Counted from the stretch's first letter, positions 7,262-16,162 are shown. The stretch is 64,000 bases of DNA from Streptomyces toyocaensis (GCF_000725125.1 NZ_JFCB01000023.1:60740-124739), one strand, 5' to 3'. The notes: generated by a model from the sequence alone, not told the origin. Made by a program: numbers and translations.

Positions 7262-8428
7262 ATGCGTCATTTCGGGCACATCGCCCCTGCTGTGCGGAAA
7301 CGTCTCTTCTACCGGGAACCCGGCGAGTTCACGCCCGACTCCCCGGCCCGGCTGCTTTCCGCCGCCCTCGGTGCCACGCTCTACAGCCCCGCGACCAGGC
7401 CCCGGCTCGCCGACGACGTCGTGAAGCAGGGCGGACGCGGTGTGGTCTCGATGGTGCTGTGCCTGGAGGACTCCATCAACGACGCCGACGTCACCGCCGG
7501 CGAGGAGAACCTCGTACGCCAGTTCGCCGACCTGGCCGGGAGGCCCGGGGCCGACCTGCCGCTGCTGTTCATCCGTGTCCGGGTCCCCGAGCAGATCCCC
7601 GACCTCGCCCGCCGGCTCGGTCCCGCCGTCCGCCTGCTGTCCGGATTCGTCCTGCCCAAGTTCACCGCCGAACGCGGCCTGCCGTTCCTCGAGGCCCTCA
7701 CCACCGCCGAGGCCGAAACCGGCCACCGGCTGTTCGCCATGCCCGTGCTGGAGTCGCCCGAGCTGCTCTACCGCGAGTCCCGCGTGGAGACCCTCGAGGG
7801 CATCTTCCGCGCGGTCGACAAGTACCGCGACCGCGTGCTGGCCCTGCGTCTCGGCGTCACCGACTTCTGCTCCTCCTACGGCCTGCGCCGGGGGCCCGAC
7901 ATGACGGCGTACGACATCCAGGTGGTCGCCTCGGTCATCTCCGACGTCGTCAACATGCTGGGCCGGGCCGACGGCACCGGGTTCACCGTGACCGGACCGG
8001 TCTGGGAGTACTTCCGGGTCCAGGAGCGCATGTTCAAGCCGCTGCTGCGGCAGAGCCCCTTCCATGAGGTCCAGGCGGTCGCGCTGCGCGAGAAACTGAT
8101 CGAGCACGCCATGGACGGCCTCCTGCGGGAGATCTCCCTCGACCGTGCCAACGGCCTGCTGGGCAAGACCTGCATCCACCCCTCCCACGTGCTGCCCGTG
8201 CACGCGCTGTCCGTCGTCAGTCACGAGGAGTTCAGCGACGCCCGGGACATCGTCCGTCCGGAACGCGACGGCGGGGGTGTACTCAGGTCGTCGTACACGA
8301 ACAAGATGAACGAGGTGAAGCCGCACCGCGCCTGGGCCGAACGGACCCTGCTGCGCGCGGAGGTCTTTGGCGTGGCGAACGAGGACGTCGGCTTCGTGGA
8401 ACTGCTCGCGGCGGGGCTGGTGGACTGA
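7262..8428 (+). CDS. HpcH/HpaI aldolase / citrate lyase beta-like enzyme of the Ter biosynthetic module
   Basis: A 388-residue TIM-barrel C-C lyase. Typical motifs are SMVLCLEDSINDADV (metal and substrate site), LFIRVRVPEQI, LSGFVLPKFT, HRLFAMPVLESPELLYRES and LALRLGVTDFCSSYGLRRG. The ATG at 7262 has GGGGGAG upstream; the open frame reaches back to 7190 without support. It is the first gene of a three-gene unit with the PRTase-TRSP-StiP fusion (17-base gap) and a HAD hydrolase (1-base overlap). This gene set is described in comparative genomics of Ter systems (Anantharaman, Iyer and Aravind) as a predicted pathway for a nucleoside-like metabolite. The true substrate is unknown. Confidence 0.9.
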   Translation: MRHFGHIAPAVRKRLFYREPGEFTPDSPARLLSAALGATLYSPATRPRLADDVVKQGGRGVVSMVLCLEDSINDADVTAGEENLVRQFADLAGRPGADLPLLFIRVRVPEQIPDLARRLGPAVRLLSGFVLPKFTAERGLPFLEALTTAEAETGHRLFAMPVLESPELLYRESRVETLEGIFRAVDKYRDRVLALRLGVTDFCSSYGLRRGPDMTAYDIQVVASVISDVVNMLGRADGTGFTVTGPVWEYFRVQERMFKPLLRQSPFHEVQAVALREKLIEHAMDGLLREISLDRANGLLGKTCIHPSHVLPVHALSVVSHEEFSDARDIVRPERDGGGVLRSSYTNKMNEVKPHRAWAERTLLRAEVFGVANEDVGFVELLAAGLVD

Positions 8429-8445
8429 CCGGGATGGAGAAGGCT

Positions 8446-11055
8446 GTGAACACATGGTCCGGCAGCTGGGTCACGCGCCGGCTCGGGGTCGAGCTGGCCG
8501 GCGACGAGAGCCTGCCCGACCTGCTGGGACTGGCACTGCGCCGCAACCCCAAGCGGGCCCACCTGCTCGTGTCCAACGTCCTCGGCAAGCACGTGCCGCA
8601 GTCCCCGTCCGTCGTGCACGGCCACGGCGTCGCACTCGGGCGCCGGGTGCGCGAGCTGCTGGGCGACGAGGCGGAGGCGGCGGTCGTCCTCGGGTATGCC
8701 GAGACCGCCACCGGGCTGGGGCATTCCGTCGCCGACGGTCTGGGTGCGGCGCCGTACCTGCACTCCACGCGCCGCCCGGTCGCGGGGACGGCCACGGCCG
8801 GGGGCTTCGAGGAGTCCCACTCGCACGCGACGTCCCACCTGCTTCTTCCGGAGAACCCCCTGCTGCTCGCGGGCGAGGGCCCGCTGGTCCTGGTGGACGA
8901 CGAGTTCTCCACGGGGAACACGGTGCTGAACACCGTTCGGGATCTGCACGCGCGGTATCCGCGGACGCGGTACGTCGTGGTGGCCCTCGTCGACATGCGC
9001 TCGCCCGCCGACGCCGGGCGCCTGGACGGGTTCGCCCGCGAGATCGGGGCGCGCATCGACCTGGTGACGACCGCGTCGGGCACGGTGCGGTTGCCTGACG
9101 GTGTCCTGGAGAAGGGCCAGTCCTTGGTGGCGCAGTACGAGGGTGCCACGCCGGGTGGTCGGGCGACCGCGGCCGCGTCGGGGCCGGTCGCGCAGTTCCC
9201 CGCGCCCCTGAAGGGTGCTGACGCCTCCGCGAGTTCCGTGGCCGACGGTCGGACGACCCACCCGGGGGCGCGGGACGCAGCCGGATCTGCGGCTACCGCC
9301 GCGCGGGCGCGACCGGCCCCCGACGGCCCGCACTCGCACGACACGCTCACGCGCGTGGACCTGCGCTGGCCCCCCGGCCTCCCCGACGGCGGACGCCACG
9401 GATTCACCCCCGCCCACCGGGCCCGCCTCGAACACGCACTCCCCGGCATGGCGGCCCGCCTCGCCGAGGCACTCCCGGACGACGCGCGCCGCGTCCTCGT
9501 CCTCGGCTTCGAGGAGCTGATGTACGCCCCGCTGCGCCTCGCGGGCGAGCTGGAGCGGACCACCGGCGCCGACGTGCGCTTCTCCACCACCACCCGCTCA
9601 CCCGTCCTCGCCGTCGACGACCCCGGCTACGCGATACGCACCCGCCTGGTCTTCCCCGCCCACGACGACCCCGCCGACGGTCCCGGTGAGCGCTACGCCT
9701 ACAACGTCGCGGGCGGAGGCTTCGACGCCGTGGTCGCCGTCGTCGACTCGGCCGCCGACACCCCCGCGCTGCACGCCCCCGACGGCCTGCTCGCCCGGCT
9801 CGCCGCCCACACCCCGCAGGTCCTCCTCGCGGTCGTACCGTCGTACGTACCCGCATCCCAGGACGCCCGACAGGACGCCCCCGAAAGGCCCGCCACCATG
9901 CTGCCCGAGCCCCTCAGAGGCCCCGCCTTCTCGTCGTACGCGCCCGAGGAGGTCGGCTGGCTGCTCCAGGACCTCTCGGACGTGACCCTGGAGGCGCCGA
10001 CCGAGGAGCGCGAGGAGGCCATCCAGAGCGGCGGCGCCCACTACGCCGAGTCGCTGCCCGTGGAGTACCAGCCGAGCGAGCGGTACCAGGAGCTGTTCCA
10101 CGCGGCGCTCAAGGAGTCGGCGGCCCGGCTGGCCCACGCGGTGGGTGTGGTCACCGAGACCGTCCTCACCGAACGGTCCCCCCGGCCGGTGCTCGTCTCC
10201 CTGGCCCGCGCGGGCACCCCGGTCGGCATCCTGATGCGCCGCTGGGCACAGCACCGCCACCAGCTCGACCTGCCCCACTACGCCGTCTCCATCGTCCGCG
10301 GCAGGGGCATCGACGCCAACGCCCTGCGCTGGCTGGCCGCCCACCACGACCCGCGTGACGTCGTCTTCGTCGACGGCTGGACGGGCAAGGGCGCCATCAC
10401 CCGCGAACTCGCCCAGGCCATCAGGGAGTTCGAGAGGGCGGAGGGGGTCAGCGGCTTCGACCCGGAGATCGCGGTCCTCGCCGACCCCGGCTCCTGTGTC
10501 CGTACCTACGGCACTCGCGAGGACTACCTGATCCCCTCCGCCTGCCTCAACTCGACCGTCTCCGGCCTGATCTCCCGCACCGTGCTCCGCGCCGACCTGG
10601 TCGGCCCGGACGACTTCCACGGAGCCAAGTTCTACCGCGAACTCGCCGGGGCGGACCTGTCGGTGGCGTTCCTGGACGCCGTCTCCGCCCGTTTCCCGGA
10701 CGTCATGGACGCGGCGTGCGCCCAGGCCAAGGAACTCCTCTCCGCCGACCGCACCCCCACCTGGGAGGGCTGGGCCGCGGTCGAGCGCATCAGCGAGGAG
10801 TACGGCATCCACGACGTGAACCTCGTCAAGCCCGGCGTCGGCGAGACCACCCGGGTGCTGCTGCGCCGGGTGCCCTGGAAGGTGCTGGCCCGTGCGGGAG
10901 CCGGCGGCGACCTCGACCACGTCCGCCTGCTCGCGGGACAGCGCGGCGTGCCCGTCGAGGAGGTCGACGGACTGCCCTACACCTGCGTGGGGCTGATCCA
11001 CCCCCGGTTCACCCGGGGCGCGACCGGCGCCGACGGCAGGGCGGTGACCCGCTGA
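8446..11055 (+). CDS. Phosphoribosyltransferase-TRSP-StiP (PELOTA-type) fusion of the Ter module
   Basis: An 869-residue fusion. Residues 1 to about 240 are an orotate-PRTase-like domain with a PRPP loop (VLVDDEFSTGNT, about 148-159). Residues about 290-470 match the TRSP domain that follows such PRTases. A low-complexity linker precedes residue 485. From there to the end lies a second PRTase-like unit called StiP/PRTase_1, with SLARAGTPVGILM and the variant loop FVDGWTGKGAI. In many bacteria the two halves are separate genes. The GTG at 8446 is preferred over ATG 8434 because GGAG lies 6 bases upstream. The domains probably attach a base to PRPP in the predicted nucleoside-like pathway. The stop overlaps the next start (TGATG). 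Confidence 0.85.
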   Translation: MNTWSGSWVTRRLGVELAGDESLPDLLGLALRRNPKRAHLLVSNVLGKHVPQSPSVVHGHGVALGRRVRELLGDEAEAAVVLGYAETATGLGHSVADGLGAAPYLHSTRRPVAGTATAGGFEESHSHATSHLLLPENPLLLAGEGPLVLVDDEFSTGNTVLNTVRDLHARYPRTRYVVVALVDMRSPADAGRLDGFAREIGARIDLVTTASGTVRLPDGVLEKGQSLVAQYEGATPGGRATAAASGPVAQFPAPLKGADASASSVADGRTTHPGARDAAGSAATAARARPAPDGPHSHDTLTRVDLRWPPGLPDGGRHGFTPAHRARLEHALPGMAARLAEALPDDARRVLVLGFEELMYAPLRLAGELERTTGADVRFSTTTRSPVLAVDDPGYAIRTRLVFPAHDDPADGPGERYAYNVAGGGFDAVVAVVDSAADTPALHAPDGLLARLAAHTPQVLLAVVPSYVPASQDARQDAPERPATMLPEPLRGPAFSSYAPEEVGWLLQDLSDVTLEAPTEEREEAIQSGGAHYAESLPVEYQPSERYQELFHAALKESAARLAHAVGVVTETVLTERSPRPVLVSLARAGTPVGILMRRWAQHRHQLDLPHYAVSIVRGRGIDANALRWLAAHHDPRDVVFVDGWTGKGAITRELAQAIREFERAEGVSGFDPEIAVLADPGSCVRTYGTREDYLIPSACLNSTVSGLISRTVLRADLVGPDDFHGAKFYRELAGADLSVAFLDAVSARFPDVMDAACAQAKELLSADRTPTWEGWAAVERISEEYGIHDVNLVKPGVGETTRVLLRRVPWKVLARAGAGGDLDHVRLLAGQRGVPVEEVDGLPYTCVGLIHPRFTRGATGADGRAVTR

Positions 11056-11867
11056 TGTCCGTCGTCGTCGCCAGCGATCTGGACCGAACCCTCATCTACT
11101 CCGCCGCCGCCCTCGCGCTGACCATGCCGGACGCGCGCGCACCCCGGCTGCTGTGCGTGGAGGTCCACGAGAGCAAGCCCCTGTCGTACATGACGGAGAC
11201 CGCGGCCCAGCTCCTCACCGACCTCGGTGACGAGGCCCTGTTCGTCCCCACGACGACCCGCACCCGCAAGCAGTACCAGCGCATCAGCCTGCCCGGCCCG
11301 CAGCCCGCCTACGCGATCTGCGCCAACGGCGGCCACCTGCTCGTCGACGGCGAGACGGACCGGGACTGGCACGCGCGGGTGCTCGCGCGGCTGGCCGACG
11401 AGTGCGCCCCGCTGGCCGAGGTGCAGGAGCACCTGCTGCGGACCGCCGACCCGGTGTGGGTGCGCAAGCACCGCGTCGCCGAGGACCTGTTCGCCTACCT
11501 CGTCGTCGAGCGTGAGCTGCTCAGCGAGGAGTGGGTGAAGGAGCTCGCGGTGTGGGCGGAGAACCGCGGCTGGACGGTGTCCCTCCAGGGCCGGAAGATC
11601 TACGCCGTGCCCAAGCCGCTCACCAAGAGCGCGGCCGTGCGCGAGGTCGCCCGGCGCACCGGCGCCGACCTCACCCTCGCCGCCGGCGACTCCCTGCTCG
11701 ACGCCGACCTGCTGCTCGCCGCCGACCGGGGCTGGCGCCCCGGCCACGGCGAACTCGCCGACGCCGCCTGGACGGCGCCCGCGATCAGGGCCCTGCCCGA
11801 GCGGGGCGTGCTGGCCGGCGAGCGCATCCTGCGCGAACTGCTGCGGACGGTGCGCTCACCTCGGTGA
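11055..11867 (+). CDS. HAD-superfamily hydrolase (Cof/SPP-like) of the Ter module
   Basis: A 270-residue HAD phosphatase. Motif I is VVASDLDRTLIYS at the N-terminus, and the last motif is LAAGDSLLDADLLLAADR. The middle holds a cap domain, placing it among HAD-IIB/Cof-like enzymes. The ATG at 11055 overlaps the stop of the fusion gene by one base (TGATG), which indicates translational coupling and the same pathway. It probably dephosphorylates a sugar- or nucleotide-phosphate intermediate made by the upstream lyase and PRTases; the substrate is unknown. The end of the gene converges on the dedA-like gene 28 bases away. Confidence 0.88.
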   Translation: MSVVVASDLDRTLIYSAAALALTMPDARAPRLLCVEVHESKPLSYMTETAAQLLTDLGDEALFVPTTTRTRKQYQRISLPGPQPAYAICANGGHLLVDGETDRDWHARVLARLADECAPLAEVQEHLLRTADPVWVRKHRVAEDLFAYLVVERELLSEEWVKELAVWAENRGWTVSLQGRKIYAVPKPLTKSAAVREVARRTGADLTLAAGDSLLDADLLLAADRGWRPGHGELADAAWTAPAIRALPERGVLAGERILRELLRTVRSPR

Positions 11868-11886
11868 GGGGCCGTAGGGCCACGCG

Positions 11887-11906
11887 GCCGGCGCGTCAGC
11901 GCCGGC
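11887..11906. terminator. Convergent terminator overlapping the end of the DedA gene
   Basis: GCCGGCGC (11887-11894) and GCGCCGGC (11899-11906) around a 4-base loop that contains the DedA stop codon. It lies between two convergent genes and can serve both. Confidence 0.6.
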
Positions 11907-12678
11907 GTCGCAGGGCCATCGTGTCGGCGGGGTCGCACCCCTCGGCGGAGCCGCTCCCGTCGCCGTGACCGGCGGCGGGGTGCGGCGTGCGCGGGCCGTC
12001 CGTGCCCCCTCGCCGGTCCCGCCTGCGGCGGCCGGCGCCCGAGCGCGTCAGCCGCAGCACCACGAACGCCACCAGGGCCAGCGCGGCCCCGGCCAGGACC
12101 ACCTTCGAGTACGCCGAGACGACGGCCGTCACCTGCTGCCAGTTGTCGCCCAGCGCGTAGCCCGCGAGCACGAACGCGGTGTTCCAGATCGCGCTGCCCA
12201 GCGTGGTCAGGCCGAGGAACACCGGCAGCCGCATGCGTTCCACACCGGCCGGCACGGAGATGAGACTGCGGAAGATCGGGATCATCCGGCCGAAGAACAC
12301 CGCCTTGGTCCCGTGCCGCAGGAACCACGCCTCCGTCTTCTCGATGTCCGCGACCTTCACCAGCGGCAGCCGGCCCGCGATCGCCACGGTCCGGTCACGG
12401 CCCAGCAGGGCGCCCACCCCGTACAGCGCGAGCGCGCCGATCACCGAGCCGATCGTGGTCCACAGCAGGACCTCGACCAGACCCATCCGCCCGCTGCTCG
12501 CGGCGAACCCCGCCAGGGGCAGGATCACCTCGCTGGGCAGGGGCGGAAAGAGGTTCTCCAGCGCGATCGCGAGGCCGGCCCCGGGGGCGCCCATGGCGTC
12601 CATGAGGTCGTTGACCCATCGTGGCCCGGCACTCCCGTCCGCGGCCGCCGTGATCGTGAGCGCTGCGCCGGATGTCAT
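11896..12678 (-). CDS. DedA-family membrane protein
   Basis: A 260-residue polytopic membrane protein of the DedA/VTT (SNARE-associated) family. It shows the family motif LENLFPPLPSEVILPLAGF near residue 42 and the second conserved motif GRMIPIFRSLISVPAGV near residue 130. Family members are proposed lipid (undecaprenyl-phosphate or phospholipid) flippases that support envelope and pH homeostasis. A basic, low-complexity cytoplasmic tail (RSGAGRRRRDRRGG) is added. The promoter region contains an 11-bp-spaced direct repeat typical of OmpR/PhoB-type regulators (see 12702-12719), which suggests two-component control. Confidence 0.92.
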   Translation of the reverse strand: MTSGAALTITAAADGSAGPRWVNDLMDAMGAPGAGLAIALENLFPPLPSEVILPLAGFAASSGRMGLVEVLLWTTIGSVIGALALYGVGALLGRDRTVAIAGRLPLVKVADIEKTEAWFLRHGTKAVFFGRMIPIFRSLISVPAGVERMRLPVFLGLTTLGSAIWNTAFVLAGYALGDNWQQVTAVVSAYSKVVLAGAALALVAFVVLRLTRSGAGRRRRDRRGGTDGPRTPHPAAGHGDGSGSAEGCDPADTMALRRRR

Positions 12679-12701
12679 GCCCTCACGCTAGGAACGCGAA
12701 G

Positions 12702-12719
12702 CTGAAGGGACCCTGAAGG
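12702..12719 (-). promoter_or_regulatory. 11-bp-phased direct repeat upstream of DedA gene
   Basis: Two copies of CTGAAGG (12702-12708 and 12713-12719; CCTTCAG on the transcribed strand) with 11-bp phasing, about 25-40 bases before the DedA ATG. A weak TAGCGT -10 candidate lies at 12684-12689. The phasing fits a winged-helix response regulator bound over the -35 region. Confidence 0.5.
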
Positions 12720-12726
12720 CGGCCCG

Positions 12727-12948
12727 TCAGCCGCAGCAGCCACCGCCGCAGCAGCCGCCACCGCCACCGCCCGCGGGCGGAGCGGGCGCGGCGGCGGAGG
12801 CGGTACCGCCCACCGCGACCGTGGAGAGGAGCTTCACCGTGTCGTCGTGGCCCGCCGGGCAGGCCGCGGGCGCGGAGGACTCCGCCATGGGGCGGCTCAG
12901 TTCGAAGGTGTCGCCGCAGGTCCGGCAGCGGTACTCGTAGCGAGGCAT
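12727..12948 (-). CDS. FmdB-type zinc ribbon small protein
   Basis: A 73-residue protein starting MPRYEYRCRTCGDTFEL, the classic FmdB/putative regulatory zinc-ribbon opening, with Cys8, Cys11, a third Cys in PAACPAGHDD and a nearby His completing a likely metal site. The C-terminal third is unusual: Ala/Pro then Gly/Cys-rich, ending GGGGGGCCGGGCCG, which adds several cysteines. ATG 12948 is preferred over GTG 12954, though neither has a good RBS. It lies 48 bases upstream of the DedA gene on the same strand. Function is unknown; the family is widespread and probably binds zinc. Confidence 0.85.
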   Translation of the reverse strand: MPRYEYRCRTCGDTFELSRPMAESSAPAACPAGHDDTVKLLSTVAVGGTASAAAPAPPAGGGGGGCCGGGCCG

Positions 12949-12985
12949 GGGCACAGGTTAACCGGACCGCCCGGCGCCGTGCCGG

Positions 12986-14416
12986 TCAGTGCGCGCCGCC
13001 GCCCCGCTCGTCGCGGATCCGGGCCACCACCCGGCCGACCGTCGCCCGTACCGCCTCCGTCTCCGTCAGGAAGTGCCAGTAATCGGGGTGACGCCCCTCC
13101 AGACCGGCGACGGCCCGCTCCAGCCGGGCCACGGCGTCGTCCAGCGGACGGGCGTGGTGCGGGTCGGGGGTGTTGCGGCCGGCCATGGCGAGGCGCTGCG
13201 CGTCCCGGATGGCGAAACGGGTGCGCTCGATCTCCCGCTCCGGGTCCTTCTGCACCGCGTTCAGCCGCCGCAGCCGGTCACCGGCGGCCGACACGGCCTC
13301 GTCGGTGGTGTTCAGCAGCGCCCGCGCGGTCGACAGCAGCGCGGTCGCGTCCGCCCAGCGCTGCTCCTCGCGGGCGGCCCGGGCCTCGGCGAGCCGGGCC
13401 TCGGCCAGGCCCACGTTCTCCGACGCCACGTCGGGGACCTGCTGCAGGTCCTGCCAGCAGGCCGCGGTGAAGCGGCGCCGCAGCTCGCTCAGCACCGGTT
13501 CGACCTGCTCGGAGCGGGTGGTGAGGGCTTGGGCGCGGGTGCGCAGGGAGACCAGCCGGTGGTCGATCTCGGCGGCCCGCTCGGGCAGGCGCTCGGCCTC
13601 CACGCGTACGGCCTCGGCCTCGCGCGTGACACGCTCGGCCCGCTCCAGGGTCTGCGGCACGCCGTGCTGCCCGGCGCCCTGGTTCAGCTTGGTGAGTTCC
13701 GGGGAGAGCGCGGCGAGCCGGGCGGCGAGGTCGTCGGCCTTCAGCCCCGAGCCCCGCGCGGTGTCGAGGGCGTTCGAGGCGGCGAGCAGCGACTGCCGGG
13801 CGCGTTCGACGGACGGGGCGAGCCGGGCCAGCTGGGTCTCGGCCTTGCCGAGGAGGGGACCGAGCCCGTCGGCGAACCGGTCCAGCTCCTGCCGGACCCG
13901 CCCGAGCTCCTCCTTGGCGGCGGTCAGTTCGGCGCGGGCCCGCACGGCCGCCGAGGCCTCCAGGTCGTCCCGGTCGAGGTCATGGGCGTCGACGGCGTCG
14001 ATGTACCGGTGGCTGGCCTCGTCGATGCGCCGGCCGAGCGCCTCGAAGTCGGACACGACGCGGCGGGCGGCGGGGGAGGCGTCGACGGCGGTGATCGTCT
14101 CGATGGAGATCCGCAGGTCGCGCTGGGCGGTGTCGAGGTCGTAGAACGCGGCCGCCGCCGCGTCCTTGGCGGCCTGGGCCTCGGCCCGCTGGTTCTCGGC
14201 CCGTCCGCCGAACCAGCGCCGGGTGCCGCCGCCGGCGAACGCGGCCGGCAGGACGAGCGCGGCGGCCAAGGGCAGCCCGAGGAGGGCGAACGCGTCCCGC
14301 ACGGGGCCGGGTGTCCGGCGGGGGCGTGGCCCCGGTGGGCGAGGGGACGCGGCACGGCGCACGCGGGGCACGCGCGGCTCCGACGGCGAGTACGGCCGCG
14401 CTGGTGTCGCCGTCAC
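12986..14416 (-). CDS. Membrane-anchored coiled-coil protein of unknown function
   Basis: A 476-residue protein I cannot assign to a named family. The N-terminus is basic and proline-rich, then one hydrophobic segment follows (AFALLGLPLAAALVLPAAFAGG, given as residues about 42-62). The rest is long, Ala/Arg/Glu-rich and heptad-like, consistent with extended coiled coils, ending with a conserved-looking LEGRHPDYWHFLTETEAVRATV segment near the C-terminus. Topology suggests a mostly soluble rod tethered by one helix. The GTG at 14416 is chosen because GGGAGAGG precedes it; the frame extends 22 codons further upstream without an RBS. It follows a DUF4097 lipoprotein gene on the same strand with a 73-base gap and may be co-transcribed. 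Confidence 0.75.
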   Translation of the reverse strand: MTATPARPYSPSEPRVPRVRRAASPRPPGPRPRRTPGPVRDAFALLGLPLAAALVLPAAFAGGGTRRWFGGRAENQRAEAQAAKDAAAAAFYDLDTAQRDLRISIETITAVDASPAARRVVSDFEALGRRIDEASHRYIDAVDAHDLDRDDLEASAAVRARAELTAAKEELGRVRQELDRFADGLGPLLGKAETQLARLAPSVERARQSLLAASNALDTARGSGLKADDLAARLAALSPELTKLNQGAGQHGVPQTLERAERVTREAEAVRVEAERLPERAAEIDHRLVSLRTRAQALTTRSEQVEPVLSELRRRFTAACWQDLQQVPDVASENVGLAEARLAEARAAREEQRWADATALLSTARALLNTTDEAVSAAGDRLRRLNAVQKDPEREIERTRFAIRDAQRLAMAGRNTPDPHHARPLDDAVARLERAVAGLEGRHPDYWHFLTETEAVRATVGRVVARIRDERGGGAH

Positions 14417-14489
14417 ATCCCTCTCCCGTATGTCGTTCGCCCTGCCCGGTGCCATTCTCCCACCGGTGCAAGACGAACACACGGGTCCG

Positions 14490-15317
14490 TCAGTTCGCCG
14501 TGCGGACCGTGAGTTTCCCGTCGCCGGTGCGGGCGGTCACCTTGTGGGGGCTGGAGTCGTCGCGGGGCACGGACACGTCCTCGGCGCCGTCACCGGTCCC
14601 CGTCTCCACGCGGTAGCCGGCCCGCGGCAGCTCGATGGTCAGGGAACCGTCGCCGCTGCGGGCCTCCACCAGGTCCGGTACGACGCCGAGTGCGAGGCGG
14701 ACCGAGCCGTCGCCGCTGTGGGTGCGCACCGAGCGGGAGGTGACGTCCGCGCGCACCGACCCGTCACCGGTGTGCAGTTCCAGGGGGCCGCTGGAGTCCG
14801 TGACGCGCACCGAACCGTCCGTCGTACGGATGCTCAGCGCGTCGCGGAAACCGCGCGCCCGCACGCTGCCGTCCTTCTCCTCGACCTTGACGGCCACACC
14901 GCGCGGCACCTCGATGCGGTGCTTGGTGGAGCAGTCGGCCACGACGCCCGAGCAGTTCTCGCGCAGCACCAGGCGGTCGCCGTCCATCGACCAGGTGACC
15001 TCCGGGTCCGAACCGATGGCGACGGTTCCGCGGAACCACCGGGTGACCGCGATCCTGCCCGCGGGGTGGTCGTCCGCGGCGACGATCTCGAGGGCGGAGT
15101 CGTCGGAGTCGATGGTGAGCGTGTTGCCGGACAGGCCGAAGGACCGGTGGTCGGGATCGTCGTCGTCGGCGGCCGAGGCGCCGCAGGCGCTCAGGCCGGC
15201 GACGAGCACCGCCCCGGCCCCGGCGAGGGCGAGGGCACGCGTCCACGGGGCGCGGGCGGTGCGGGCGCCGGGCGCGGAGCCGGTGGTGCGGGCGGTGGTG
15301 CGGGACGTGCGGGTCAT
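14490..15317 (-). CDS. DUF4097 beta-repeat lipoprotein
   Basis: A 275-residue secreted lipoprotein. A signal segment ends in a lipobox (LSAC, Cys45) and is preceded by a long basic N-region. The mature part is an all-beta repeat domain with recurring DGS/GDGS turns (EKDGSVRARG, TTDGSVRVTD, HTGDGSVRAD, HSGDGSVRLA, RSGDGSLTIE, RTGDGKLTVR), the pattern of DUF4097/DUF4098 beta-helix or bactofilin-like repeats. It is expected to be lipid-anchored on the outer face of the membrane. The ATG has GGGGGAG 7 bases upstream. Its role is unknown; DUF4097 proteins are often linked to envelope stress or transmembrane regulators. Confidence 0.88.
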   Translation of the reverse strand: MTRTSRTTARTTGSAPGARTARAPWTRALALAGAGAVLVAGLSACGASAADDDDPDHRSFGLSGNTLTIDSDDSALEIVAADDHPAGRIAVTRWFRGTVAIGSDPEVTWSMDGDRLVLRENCSGVVADCSTKHRIEVPRGVAVKVEEKDGSVRARGFRDALSIRTTDGSVRVTDSSGPLELHTGDGSVRADVTSRSVRTHSGDGSVRLALGVVPDLVEARSGDGSLTIELPRAGYRVETGTGDGAEDVSVPRDDSSPHKVTARTGDGKLTVRTAN

Positions 15318-15558
15318 GACGGTCTCCCCCTGGGCGGACGGTGGCGCTCGCAGCCGTGTCCGAGCGCTCTTCGACCGTACGGACGAGCGGCCCTGCGGGG
15401 GATCCGGGCCACTACCGGATCAGGGGTGGGGATATCCCCCGGGGGACCTCGGGAGGCCGTCGCGCGGACCCCGGCGGGAGCGGGCGACAGGTGTTTTACG
15501 GCCCGTGCCCCGGGCCATGTAGGCTGTCGACTCGACCTGGGCACGCGGCCCGGGCCCC

Positions 15559-15630
<72 letters not shown>

Positions 15631-15637
15631 CCGCGCA

Positions 15638-15670
15638 GAAGGGCCTCCGGAGCTTCTCCGGAGGCCCTTC
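15638..15670 (+). terminator. Terminator of tRNA-Val
   Basis: A perfect 15-bp stem (15638-15652 with 15656-15670, core AGGGCCTCCGGAG) and a 3-base loop CTT, starting 7 bases after the tRNA. Confidence 0.9.
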
Positions 15671-15699
15671 CGGCATCATGTGCCCGTCGCGAGGCGGCC

Positions 15700-16053
15700 T
15701 TACGGGGAATCCGCCGTGCCCCGCGCACCGTCCTCGCGGGCGTGCTTCAGCCGGGAACGGGCGTGGATCCGGTCGGAGCCGGTGAGTTCGGCCCAGTAGC
15801 GGTGGGTGCTGACGAACACGGCGAGTTCGTGCTCGCGCCGTCTGAGCTTCTCGACCTCGGCCTGCTCGTCCTCGGTCCAGCCGGGTGACGCGGGGCGCTC
15901 GACCTTGCGCCAGCCGTTGTCCTCGCTGAAGCCGTCGAGGGGTTCGACCGACCAGGGGAGCCGCTTCAGCAGGGCCGACAACTCGGCCCGGACCTGATGC
16001 AGTTCCTCCTGACCGGCGAGGAGGTCACTCGGAAAGTCATAGGTCGCAGCCAC
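15700..16053 (-). CDS. Conserved hypothetical small protein
   Basis: A roughly 117-residue soluble protein of unknown function beginning VAATYDFPSDLLAGQEELHQVRAEL (first 20 shown by VAATYDFPSDLLAGQEELHQ). It has a PWSVEPLDGF motif, a WTEDEQAEVEKLRRREHELAVF helix, and a HRYWAEL motif near the end; it looks helical. The start is uncertain. GTG 16053 is placed where similarity-type sequence begins, but GGAGG directly abuts it; the ATG at 16119 gives 22 extra residues and also lacks a good RBS. It is convergent with the tRNA-Val terminator region and divergent from the DUF2277 gene. Confidence 0.65.
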   Translation of the reverse strand: MAATYDFPSDLLAGQEELHQVRAELSALLKRLPWSVEPLDGFSEDNGWRKVERPASPGWTEDEQAEVEKLRRREHELAVFVSTHRYWAELTGSDRIHARSRLKHAREDGARGTADSP

Positions 16054-16162
16054 CCTCCAATGATACGCCTGTTCGATTTTGGGTGGCGAGTTGCTCCAGG
16101 GTCTCGGGTCGGCATTCATCCGTTCGTGGTCGTGGGCGGGCCTCGCGCGTCAGACTGGAGGC

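Noticed and set aside
8446..11055. Frameshift joining two genes
   Set aside because: The frame is continuous with normal codon use through a linker; the same domains follow in order, so a real fusion is simpler.
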